Positions 8,451 to 14,283 of a DNA stretch of 16,418 nucleotides are shown here, piece by piece. The notes beneath the pieces were generated by a model. It saw nothing but the letters and a program-made list of their open reading frames with translations. It searched no databases and was not told the origin of the DNA. Position 1 is the stretch's first letter, and every line of letters starts with the position of its first letter. A program made the position numbers and the translations under genes. This DNA comes from CAYSJU01 sp964431495 (GTDB lineage Bacteria; Omnitrophota; Gorgyraeia; Tantalellales; Tantalellaceae). The stretch lies in assembly GCA_964431495.1 (NCBI GenBank), contig CAYSJU010000033.1, positions 1 to 16,418 of the forward strand. The letters are read 5' to 3'.

Positions 8451-8669
8451 ATGGAAACTCTCAAAAACTTTTTAACAGGACTGCTCGTCTGCATAGTCTC
8501 ACTGATACTTTTCGGCCTCATATTCATTACATGGCCCGTCCTGCTGGGTCTGGGATCACTGCTTCTTTCCATCGCAGCGGGTATTGTCTTTATAATGCTG
8601 GTATTTTACGCCATCGTCCTGATCGGTTATCTGGTAAGGAGCATTCTTTTTAAAAAAGATAAGGAGTAA
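8451..8669 (+). CDS. Small membrane protein, unknown function
   Basis: A 72-residue, very hydrophobic protein with two membrane helices, about residues 7-28 and 32-66 (the second long enough for a bent or double pass), and a charged C-terminal tail FKKDKE. A weak AAAGGGG site precedes the start, 13 bases after the PilZ gene. The tight spacing suggests cotranscription with LOG and PilZ, making it a candidate membrane partner of PilZ, but that is inference only. I do not recognise the family. Codon use and frame continuity support a real gene. Confidence 0.65.
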   Translation: METLKNFLTGLLVCIVSLILFGLIFITWPVLLGLGSLLLSIAAGIVFIMLVFYAIVLIGYLVRSILFKKDKE

Positions 8670-8691
8670 GTGCCGGATTTATCCGGCACTT
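8668..8691. terminator. Perfect 11-bp inverted repeat, possible transcription end
   Basis: AAGTGCCGGAT is followed by TT and its exact complement ATCCGGCACTT. The left arm starts in the stop codon of the small membrane protein. No T-run follows, so it is not a classical intrinsic terminator; it could end transcription with Rho or protect an mRNA 3' end. The centre GAT-TT-ATC recurs in the hairpin at 12876-12897. Confidence 0.5.
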
Positions 8692-8706
8692 CGCCTCGCT
8701 ACCCGC

Positions 8707-9057
8707 ATGGAACAAGATAAATACCAGGAACGATTGAAGCAAAGTGATGAATATTTTGAAGCTATATGCAAAAGATGCGGTGAATGTTGCGGCACGAAAG
8801 ACGATCCCTGCCAGAACCTGTTGAAAAAAAAAGACGGAACGTATTTCTGCAAGATCTACAATAATCGTTTCGGCACTCAAAAGACCATATCCGGCAAACC
8901 CTTTAATTGCGTCTCCATCCGTGACCATATAGCGAAAAAATGCCTCAGACCGAATTGCGCGTATCAACGCATCCTCTCCGGCTTCCGCGATATCCTCTCG
9001 GGGACGGAAAAATCCTTGACTCGCAATAACTGTAAGCATAAAATAATATCTCACTAA
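8707..9057 (+). CDS. YkgJ-like cysteine-cluster protein
   Basis: A 116-residue soluble protein with the CxxCxxCC signature of the YkgJ/UPF0153 zinc- or iron-chelating family: Cys21, Cys24, Cys27 and Cys28. Further cysteines follow at 35, 48 (YFCKIYNNR), 68, 79 and 84, a spacing typical of that family and able to hold a metal site. The C-terminal third is basic and unremarkable. No good ribosome site lies before ATG 8707, so the start is less certain than the gene. It sits between a strong hairpin and the malic enzyme gene, 20 bases from the latter. A metal-binding role is family knowledge; the physiological job of these proteins is unclear. Confidence 0.82.
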   Translation: MEQDKYQERLKQSDEYFEAICKRCGECCGTKDDPCQNLLKKKDGTYFCKIYNNRFGTQKTISGKPFNCVSIRDHIAKKCLRPNCAYQRILSGFRDILSGTEKSLTRNNCKHKIISH

Positions 9058-9077
9058 AACCAAAGGACTTAAAAAGC

Positions 9078-10361
9078 ATGTGTCGGCATGGATGTTCAAT
9101 GACGAACGAAGAGATCTTCGAATACCATCTGGGAGGTAAAGTCGGGCTTGCTACCTTAAAAAAGCTTACTACTCAGAAAGACCTCAGCATGGCATACACT
9201 CCGGGAGTATCCGAAATATGCAAGGCCATCAAGGAAGATGAAAATAAGCTCTTCTCGCTGACGGCAAAAGGGAACCTCGTGGCCATTGTGACCGATGGCA
9301 CTGCCGTACTCGGACTCGGGAATATAGGGGCAAAAGCATCCATCCCTGTCATGGAGGGGAAGGCAGTGCTTTTTAAAGCCTTTGCCGGAGTCGACGGCTG
9401 GCCGGTCCCACTGGAAGGCGTCACTGGTAAAGATGGCCATACGGATATAGAGAAGTTCATAGACACCACTCTCAAAATAGCGAACATGTACGGCGGTATA
9501 AACCTGGAAGATGTCGCGGCCCCTGCCTGTTTTGAAATAGAAGACCGCCTGGATGCCCTCCTGGACATTCCGGTATTCCATGATGACCAGTGGGGAACCG
9601 CTATCATCGCCCTGGCGGCGCTCAAAAACTACTGCATAGTTTCCGGGAAAAAAGTTGAAAACCTTTCGGTCGTCATAAACGGGGCCGGCGCAGCAGGGTT
9701 AAGGATAGCAGACATGATAAAAACTGACGGCGTGAACAACATACTGATCTGTGACAGCAAGGGCGTTCTGAACACGGACAGAAAAGACCTGAACAAATAT
9801 AAGCAAAAACACGTTACAGAAACTTTCAGGCGGACTCTCGCAGAGGCGATCAAAGACGCCGATGTGTTTATCGGTGTCTCTGTCGCTGATTGCGTGACCC
9901 CGGAAATGATCCTTTCCATGGCAGAATACCCCGCGATCTTCGCGATGGCCAACCCTGTTCCGGAAATACTGCCCGAAGTGGTTGCCGAAGCCATGAAAGA
10001 CCGAAAATACGTAATGGCAACGGGGCGCTCTGATTATCCGAACCAGATAAACAACGTCCTGGGTTTTCCGTTTATCTTTCGCGGAGCTCTCGATGTCCGC
10101 GCAGGAAAGATCACCCTGGGAATGAAAATAGCCGCGTCCGAGGCCCTGGCATCTCTGGCCCGCGAAGGCAATGTTCCTGAAAATGTCAAAAAGGTTTATC
10201 ACCGTGATTTTGAATTCGGTCCGCGTTATCTTATCCCGACCCCGTTCGATCCAAGGATAATCCAGTGGGAATCAAGCGCTGTTGCCAAAGCAGCCATCAA
10301 AGACGGCGTTGCCTCAATCAATCAAGTCCCTCAATATGACAGGTCAGAAAAAACGCAATAA
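9078..10361 (+). CDS. NAD(P)-dependent malic enzyme
   Basis: Oxidatively decarboxylates malate to pyruvate with NAD(P) and a divalent metal. Family signatures in order: SMAYTPGVSEICKAI with the catalytic Tyr at 40, GTAVLGLGNIGAKASIPVMEGK with the catalytic Lys at 95, the metal site INLEDVAAPACFEIE and HDDQWGTA (141-174), the dinucleotide loop NGAGAAG at 201-207, and FAMANPVPE. At 427 residues it is the short bacterial form without the phosphotransacetylase-like tail of MaeB. Two starts are possible. ATG 9078 has AAAGGA ten bases upstream and is used here; ATG 9099 begins at the conserved MTNEEIFEYH. Cofactor choice is not decidable by eye. With the isocitrate dehydrogenase-like enzyme it points to pyruvate and reducing-power supply from C4/C6 acids. 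Confidence 0.95.
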   Translation: MCRHGCSMTNEEIFEYHLGGKVGLATLKKLTTQKDLSMAYTPGVSEICKAIKEDENKLFSLTAKGNLVAIVTDGTAVLGLGNIGAKASIPVMEGKAVLFKAFAGVDGWPVPLEGVTGKDGHTDIEKFIDTTLKIANMYGGINLEDVAAPACFEIEDRLDALLDIPVFHDDQWGTAIIALAALKNYCIVSGKKVENLSVVINGAGAAGLRIADMIKTDGVNNILICDSKGVLNTDRKDLNKYKQKHVTETFRRTLAEAIKDADVFIGVSVADCVTPEMILSMAEYPAIFAMANPVPEILPEVVAEAMKDRKYVMATGRSDYPNQINNVLGFPFIFRGALDVRAGKITLGMKIAASEALASLAREGNVPENVKKVYHRDFEFGPRYLIPTPFDPRIIQWESSAVAKAAIKDGVASINQVPQYDRSEKTQ

Positions 10362-10379
10362 TTAAAAAGGAGGAGCGGC

Positions 10380-10844
10380 ATGAACAGGAAGGTTGGCATA
10401 ATTATATTCCTTGTTTTTATCGGTACTTTATTTTCAGCGTCTAACGGCTATTCCGCGCTGGATTATAAACATTACAAAGAGACGGGCCGTGTCCAGGGAC
10501 TTGAAGACAGGTTCTTCAATAAGATCCAGTTCCTGCTCAAGAACAAAAAAGAGCTGGGCCTGACACCAGAGCAAACAGCTAAAATCAATGATCTGAAAAC
10601 CGATATCGCTAAAAAACTGATGAGAAATGATGGGCAGGAAAACGTGCTTAAGGTTGACGTTGGCACAGGACTCTGGGAATCTCCTCCCAATACCCCTGTA
10701 ATAGATGAGCTGGTCGACAAAATGCATGAACTGCAGCAAGAAGACAGCAAGACCCTGTTGAACGGATTTTATAAAATACACGAAATACTTTCCGCCGAAC
10801 AGAACAAAAAATATAAAAATCTCTGGCATAAGAGCAAAAGCTGA
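10380..10844 (+). CDS. Periplasmic Spy/CpxP-like protein
   Basis: A 154-residue exported protein. Residues 1-26 form a signal peptide (MNRKVG, then hydrophobic IIIFLVFIGTLF, then a small-residue cleavage region). The mature part is helical and has the two LTxxQ-type motifs of the Spy/CpxP superfamily: LTPEQ at 61-65 and LSAEQ at 137-141. Family members are periplasmic chaperones or envelope and metal stress sensors. The segment between the motifs is polar and includes a Pro-rich turn (WESPPNTP). AGGAGG lies six bases before ATG, and the gap to the malic enzyme gene is only 18 bases, so it is probably in the same transcript. The assignment rests on motif and architecture rather than strong similarity. 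Confidence 0.7.
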   Translation: MNRKVGIIIFLVFIGTLFSASNGYSALDYKHYKETGRVQGLEDRFFNKIQFLLKNKKELGLTPEQTAKINDLKTDIAKKLMRNDGQENVLKVDVGTGLWESPPNTPVIDELVDKMHELQQEDSKTLLNGFYKIHEILSAEQNKKYKNLWHKSKS

Positions 10845-11186
10845 AAAAGCGCGAAATCTGAAGGGTACCCGCCGGATCGCCTTAATGTTAAAGTTACAAA
10901 AGCCTGAAATAAAAATCGTCTTAGGCGGTCCTGAGATAACATGCCGGTATTTTGAAAAAAAGGCCAAAATAGGCCATTTTTACGGCGATATAGCGGACTT
11001 TTTGGTAGTAGGGGAGAGGGACCCCCCTTTTTCAATACCTGTCTAAAACAGGGCAAAGCTGTCTATATGATGACGTCAAAGGGATGCGTCAGAAACTGGA
11101 TGAAAGAGTCCATAAAATACAAAAAAAACCATGCGATATATATCCACGGCCGTAAAGCCTATTTCGAGAATAAATACACGTTATAA
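10840..11186 (+). pseudogene. Remnant of a B12-binding/radical SAM protein gene
   Basis: The 450-base stretch between the Spy-like gene and the next operon contains a broken coding region. One frame, open from at least 10840 and with an ATG at 10885, reads LKLQKPEIKIVLGGPEIT and later DIADFLVVGE before a stop at 11044. The GGPE and VVGE turns are typical of the cobalamin-binding domain in B12-dependent radical SAM proteins. A second frame takes over around 11010 and reads GEGPPFFN, then KAVYMMTSKGCVRNW, ending at the stop at 11184-11186. That is the expected continuation into the start of the radical SAM domain, but the position after CVRN where the second cluster cysteine should stand is Trp. 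So there is one frameshift near 11010, loss of the cluster motif and truncation. The parent family is inferred from short motifs. Confidence 0.55.
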
Positions 11187-11193
11187 ATAAAGC

Positions 11194-11202
11194 TGGTATA
11201 AT
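11194..11202 (+). promoter_or_regulatory. Extended -10 promoter for the membrane protein/protease operon
   Basis: TGGTATAAT is a perfect extended -10 element (TGnTATAAT). No good -35 box lies at the right distance, as is common for this class. Transcription would start near 11209, giving a leader of about 86 bases. Within the leader, GGGCGGTACCTCCC (11219-11232) is a near-perfect dyad that could be an operator. Confidence 0.55.
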
Positions 11203-11294
11203 ATATAGCATGCGGTAAGGGCGGTACCTCCCGTAAAACGCCAATAGAGCTGGACGAACTCGCGCAGAAAAGATAAAAGCATTCAGGAGGTTAA

Positions 11295-11672
11295 ATGAGT
11301 CCTTCGAATAAAATCGAACTGCATTTATTTTTGGGCACGATCTTTTTGCAGTTGATCCTGTTTGTTGCCTGCCTAACAGTGGTATCGGGAATGATCTTCA
11401 CCAGGGTCATGGACAAATGCCCGAAATGGGTATGGAGAGAGCCGGTAGCCCTTCTTGTTCAGCTTTTCAAGAAGCCCTTTTCGCCGGTATTCTATGAAAA
11501 GGAGGAGATCTTTTCCCATATTTCCGGAAGCATTCTGATAGCTGTCCCCTTAATTTCCGTCGCGTGCGGGTTTATAATAGCAGGGTTCCTGTATTTTAAG
11601 CTTTTTTATTTTCTGGAGCGCATCGCGGAAAAATCTAAAAAAACAAAGACTCTTAGAGGTGAGCAAGCATGA
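11295..11672 (+). CDS. Small membrane protein with two membrane segments
   Basis: A 125-residue protein of no recognised family. Membrane segments lie at about 9-36 and 77-108, separated by a roughly 40-residue basic/aromatic loop (KCPKWVWREP, LFKKPFSPVF); a charged tail follows (AEKSKKTKTLRGEQA). AGGAGG (11285-11290) is four bases before the ATG. The stop overlaps the start of the next gene by four bases (ATGA), showing translational coupling. First gene of a three-gene operon ending in the aspartic protease; a role as its membrane partner or anchor is possible but not shown. Confidence 0.72.
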   Translation: MSPSNKIELHLFLGTIFLQLILFVACLTVVSGMIFTRVMDKCPKWVWREPVALLVQLFKKPFSPVFYEKEEIFSHISGSILIAVPLISVACGFIIAGFLYFKLFYFLERIAEKSKKTKTLRGEQA

Positions 11673-11965
11673 AGTGGAACATTTATGCTTATTTAATAAC
11701 TTTTACGCTTATTGCGGCGCTTATCATACTGGCTGGCGCCAATTACGCGCCATGGATGATCCATTATCTTCTTCTTTATTCTGTGGGCGTCGTCTCAGTA
11801 CTATACTGGAGGATCGGGGCCTTATATTTGTACTGGTACCTTTTAGCGCTGATAATAGGGATCATCATGATAGACCTGCTGGTCAGAAAGAAGAAGGCGG
11901 CAAGTGTAATAAAAGCGCCGTCTAAAAAGGACCTTTTAACGGAATATTACAAGCACCTTCGATAA
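11669..11965 (+). CDS. Small polytopic membrane protein
   Basis: A 98-residue protein with three probable membrane segments (about 4-24, 30-47 and 50-73), rich in Tyr, Leu, Ile and Trp, and a basic cytoplasmic-looking tail (VRKKKAASVIKAPSKK). It begins inside the stop of the preceding gene (ATGA overlap), and an AGAGGTGAG ribosome-binding stretch lies just upstream. A competing frame at 11659-11925 is rejected because it has no membrane pattern and lacks the coupling. The family is not recognised. Its position between another small membrane protein and the aspartic protease suggests that the three form one membrane unit. Confidence 0.72.
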   Translation: MKWNIYAYLITFTLIAALIILAGANYAPWMIHYLLLYSVGVVSVLYWRIGALYLYWYLLALIIGIIMIDLLVRKKKAASVIKAPSKKDLLTEYYKHLR

Positions 11966-11976
11966 GGACGGTCATA

Positions 11977-12843
11977 ATGAGAAAAAGGAGAAGGGGATTG
12001 GTATCGTTCCTGACATCAATATCCCTTACATTTTTGCTTTTCTTGGCTTTTGGGGAGGAAATGATCAAAACCGGAGAAAACGCCCTGATGCAGGGCGGGC
12101 TTGGCAGCAGTATCAGCGTGTATAACATAGAAGATAGATTCAAAGAAAGATATGGAAAAGATATAGTCATCATAAAGCTTAAAAACAAGGGTGAAATAAG
12201 GGGTATAATATTGAAAAAAAATGAGGGTGGCTTATTGGTAGACGTCGGATTCGGCACATTGGGCTTATCGAACATTGACATAGAAAGCATAGAGCAACCC
12301 ACTACCAGGCAAAAAGAGGTAACGCTGAAAAGGCATTTTACCGGAGTAAGGGACACAGAAGAGGTGAAACGCATAGAAAGAAGAGAAGAAAAGGCGTTTT
12401 TTAAAAGAATTGAAGAAGCCGCCAGAATCAAGGATGAAGAAGCCAGGCGTCGCGAAGGGACCACTGAGATAAAGTTCAAGGACAGGTCCAGGATCACTGT
12501 TAAAGCGCTTTTGAACGAAAAAGTCGAAGCTTCCATGCTGATCGACACGGGCGCAACCGTGGTCTTCATCTCTCCAGGGACAGCTCAGAAATTAGGTATG
12601 GAACCCGCTGGAAAGGATACGGTCCAGATAGTCCTTGGTGATGGAAGCACGGCCAAGGCCATACCCATAATCCTGGATTCCGTAAAAGTAGGTAATGCGG
12701 AAGCCAAGAACGTCAGTGCAGCGATCGTTCTTGAGAAACCCGGCAGATCCATAGAGGACGGAGGTCTCGGAATGTCTTTTTTGAATCGTTTTCACCTTCA
12801 CATCAACACTCAAAAAAACCTGCTGACACTCAAGCGTAAATAA
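11977..12843 (+). CDS. Membrane-anchored or exported retropepsin-like aspartic protease
   Basis: A 288-residue protein. A basic start (MRKRRRG) and hydrophobic residues 9-25 form a signal peptide or anchor. Residues 60-107 read as a small beta-rich domain (DIVIIKLKNKGEIRGIIL, then LLVDVGFGTLGLSNIDIESI), resembling an Sm-like barrel. A highly charged helical linker spans about 125-160. The C-terminal 120 residues are a single-lobed retropepsin-type protease with catalytic LIDTGAT (Asp190) and the closing segment GLGMSFLNRFHLHIN near 264-278, as in the clan AA family TIGR02281. Like retroviral proteases it should act as a dimer. AAGGA lies eight bases before the ATG and overlaps the previous stop. 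The substrate is unknown; the location implies envelope proteins. Confidence 0.85.
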   Translation: MRKRRRGLVSFLTSISLTFLLFLAFGEEMIKTGENALMQGGLGSSISVYNIEDRFKERYGKDIVIIKLKNKGEIRGIILKKNEGGLLVDVGFGTLGLSNIDIESIEQPTTRQKEVTLKRHFTGVRDTEEVKRIERREEKAFFKRIEEAARIKDEEARRREGTTEIKFKDRSRITVKALLNEKVEASMLIDTGATVVFISPGTAQKLGMEPAGKDTVQIVLGDGSTAKAIPIILDSVKVGNAEAKNVSAAIVLEKPGRSIEDGGLGMSFLNRFHLHINTQKNLLTLKRK

Positions 12844-12875
12844 TGAGTATATACTACTAAATCGTTAACTGTAGG

Positions 12876-12897
12876 GGGGTTCGATTTATCGAACCCC
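12876..12897. terminator. Perfect 10-bp hairpin after the protease gene
   Basis: GGGGTTCGAT, then TT, then its exact complement ATCGAACCCC, 32 bases after the protease stop. It is placed as a transcription end for the rightward operon, but no T-run follows closely (TTTT only after seven bases). It has the same GAT-TT-ATC centre as the hairpin at 8668-8691. It could also act as a two-way barrier between the convergent operons. Confidence 0.5.
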
Positions 12898-12977
12898 TGA
12901 ATGGTTTTCCACCCGTATAAACAATCTCGTTGTTCTGCGATATCTCTTATTTCCCTACCTTGCCAAGTTAACATAAG

Positions 12978-13038
12978 ATACATTATCGGACGTTATAGAA
13001 ACAGGGTTTATAAGGTCCCTGTAACGTTGATAATGTAT
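12978..13038. repeat. Long imperfect inverted repeat
   Basis: ATACATTATC (12978-12987) pairs perfectly with GATAATGTAT (13029-13038). Inside it ACGTT (12990-12994) pairs with AACGT (13023-13027), and ACAGGG (13001-13006) pairs with CCCTGT (13017-13022), leaving small bulges and a ten-base loop. In all 21 pairs form over 61 bases. It may be a folded RNA, a mobile-element remnant or the end signal of the leftward operon. Confidence 0.5.
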
Positions 13039-13180
13039 AAGCTCCACGGTTTTCAATATCAATGCCGGCGGGTTAACCCCTGCTTTTCTGAGGATATCCT
13101 GACTAACAGACTGGATTATGCGCTCTCGCATAAGATGGAAAATTAATTATGAGTACTTACTCAAAAGGTATTTTCGGGGC

Positions 13181-14194
13181 TTACTGGATCGCGACAAGCG
13201 CGATACTGGCAAGTTTGACCAGTTCTTTGGTCAAAGTGATGTCTTTATCTGAAAAATTTTTATCTTTCCGCAGGATATTAAGACTTAGAACACCGTATAC
13301 GTCATCGCTGTTCGCTTTATTGAAAGGCACGATCAAGGATGATCTTATGTCGTTCCTCTTCATATTTTTCGAAATGCCTGCTTTTTTGCTGTCCTTTGGC
13401 AGGACGATCGGCCTGGATGTCGCGGCTGCCATGCCGGCCAACCCCTCCCCTACTTTTATATTCGTTTTTTCAACGATATCTTTGTTAAGCCGGGAAGAAG
13501 ACGCTATCTGCAGGCAGCTTTTATTGTCAATGGTCATAACGGACCCGGAGTCAGCATCAAGCATGATCGTGCTTGCCGTAAGCAGAGAATCAAGTATCTT
13601 CTGCTCATAATAGCTCGCGAACAGCGGGTCCACCTCAACGACTTCCCGTGCTATTTCCCCGAGACGCCTTTTATGGTAACCTGTCCGGGCCATATACGAA
13701 AAAACTTTCCCGATAAAGTTTACTACAGCGTAGATATTATTGTGTGAAAACACGTTCACTTCTATGAGGAGATCCAGGAGGTCCTCTGAAGGGATCCCCA
13801 TTTTTTTCGCGCAGCCGGTATAGAACGCAGGGTCCTTCCGTTTGTTTAAAATTACCGGGCCTATGGCCATAAAAGCGACGACTTTTTGTCCAAATGGTTT
13901 TATTGGGGTAAAGAAAACATTAAGGCCGGCCGGACAATGAGCTTTCGATATGCCCTCTTTCGCGGGGGTAAACCCTTTCCGCGTAAAACAGAGGTCGTCG
14001 TGTCTGGTATAACCGGGAGTCGTTGAGGCGATCAGGTCACATATGCGCAAAGGGTTGCTTTTCTTTAGAAGAATGTTCGCGTTGATATCATACGTACCGA
14101 GCGTTATGCCGAAAGCCTCCGCACATGAATCCTGGATCTTCTGCCAGTCTTCGATGCGAACAAGCTTTTCCAGACGAGGATCATTTTGGGGCAT
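13181..14194 (-). CDS. PocR-GAF sensor protein
   Basis: A 337-residue soluble protein with two sensory domains and no output domain. Residues 12-175 match the PocR ligand-binding domain: WQKIQDSCAEAFGI at the start and cysteines at 52, 69 and 87, the last in the typical HCPAGL context, followed by TPIKPFGQKVVAFMAIGPV. PocR domains bind small organic molecules in transcription factors and kinases. Residues 190-337 form a GAF domain (MLDADSGSVMTID, VGEGLAGMAAATSRPIVLPK, SSLIVPF, GVLSLNI). The start is the first ATG; GGAAGG is a rather distant 12 bases upstream. It lies 89 bases downstream of the sigma-54 activator on the same strand, with its own promoter-like sequence between. Having no kinase or DNA-binding part, it probably passes its signal by binding a partner, perhaps that activator (inference). 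Confidence 0.9.
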   Translation of the reverse strand: MPQNDPRLEKLVRIEDWQKIQDSCAEAFGITLGTYDINANILLKKSNPLRICDLIASTTPGYTRHDDLCFTRKGFTPAKEGISKAHCPAGLNVFFTPIKPFGQKVVAFMAIGPVILNKRKDPAFYTGCAKKMGIPSEDLLDLLIEVNVFSHNNIYAVVNFIGKVFSYMARTGYHKRRLGEIAREVVEVDPLFASYYEQKILDSLLTASTIMLDADSGSVMTIDNKSCLQIASSSRLNKDIVEKTNIKVGEGLAGMAAATSRPIVLPKDSKKAGISKNMKRNDIRSSLIVPFNKANSDDVYGVLSLNILRKDKNFSDKDITLTKELVKLASIALVAIQ

Positions 14195-14229
14195 AACGCG
14201 CGCAGACCTTCCGTTGTTAAAGCGCGAAT

Positions 14230-14235
14230 ATTATA
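14230..14235 (-). promoter_or_regulatory. Probable -10 box for the PocR-GAF gene
   Basis: Read leftward, a perfect TATAAT (14235-14230) would start transcription near 14223, about 29 bases before the ATG. The best -35 candidates (TTGGAA, or AATTTG at 17 bases) are poor in spacing or sequence, so the promoter is only moderately supported. It would let the sensor be made independently of the upstream activator. Confidence 0.4.
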
Positions 14236-14283
14236 CGCTGTAATCTATTTTCCAAATTACCTATAGCACAAAAAGTTTCCGTT

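Larger units (their letters stand above)
12844..13180. other. Intergenic region between convergent operons, no confident gene
   Basis: This 337-base gap separates the protease operon from the leftward PocR-GAF gene. It holds a strong hairpin (12876-12897) and a long imperfect inverted repeat (12978-13038). The 7-base sequence ATGAGTA occurs at both ends (12843-12849 and 13149-13155). A leftward 58-codon frame (13131-12955, starting MRERIIQSVS) and a rightward 81-codon frame (12901-13146) are open, but neither has a ribosome site or a recognisable family, and the leftward frame overlaps the inverted repeat. I leave both uncalled. Confidence 0.5.

Noticed and set aside
8650..9099. Leftward 149-codon frame
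   Set aside because: It is the complement of the cysteine-cluster gene, whose CxxCxxCC motif shows which strand is coding.
10955..10981. AT-rich hairpin around two GGCC sites as a terminator
   Set aside because: Only four strong pairs and a mismatch, and it lies within the coding-like frame of the radical SAM remnant.
11202..11279. Short open stretch in the leader ending KTPIELDELAQKR
   Set aside because: No start codon or ribosome site and only about 25 codons. It may be a further scrap of the decayed gene but cannot be tied to it.
11659..11925. Rightward 88-codon frame in the membrane-protein operon
   Set aside because: It competes with the 98-residue membrane protein, which has a clear membrane pattern and an ATGA coupling to the gene before.
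12901..13146. Rightward 81-codon frame after the protease operon
   Set aside because: Its ATG follows directly on a hairpin, it has no ribosome site, no domain pattern, and it spans the long inverted repeat.
14195..14283. Sigma-54 promoter before the PocR-GAF gene
   Set aside because: The only GG/GC pair on the leftward strand is spaced by 11 bases rather than 10 and lacks the consensus around it; a TATAAT box explains the region better.
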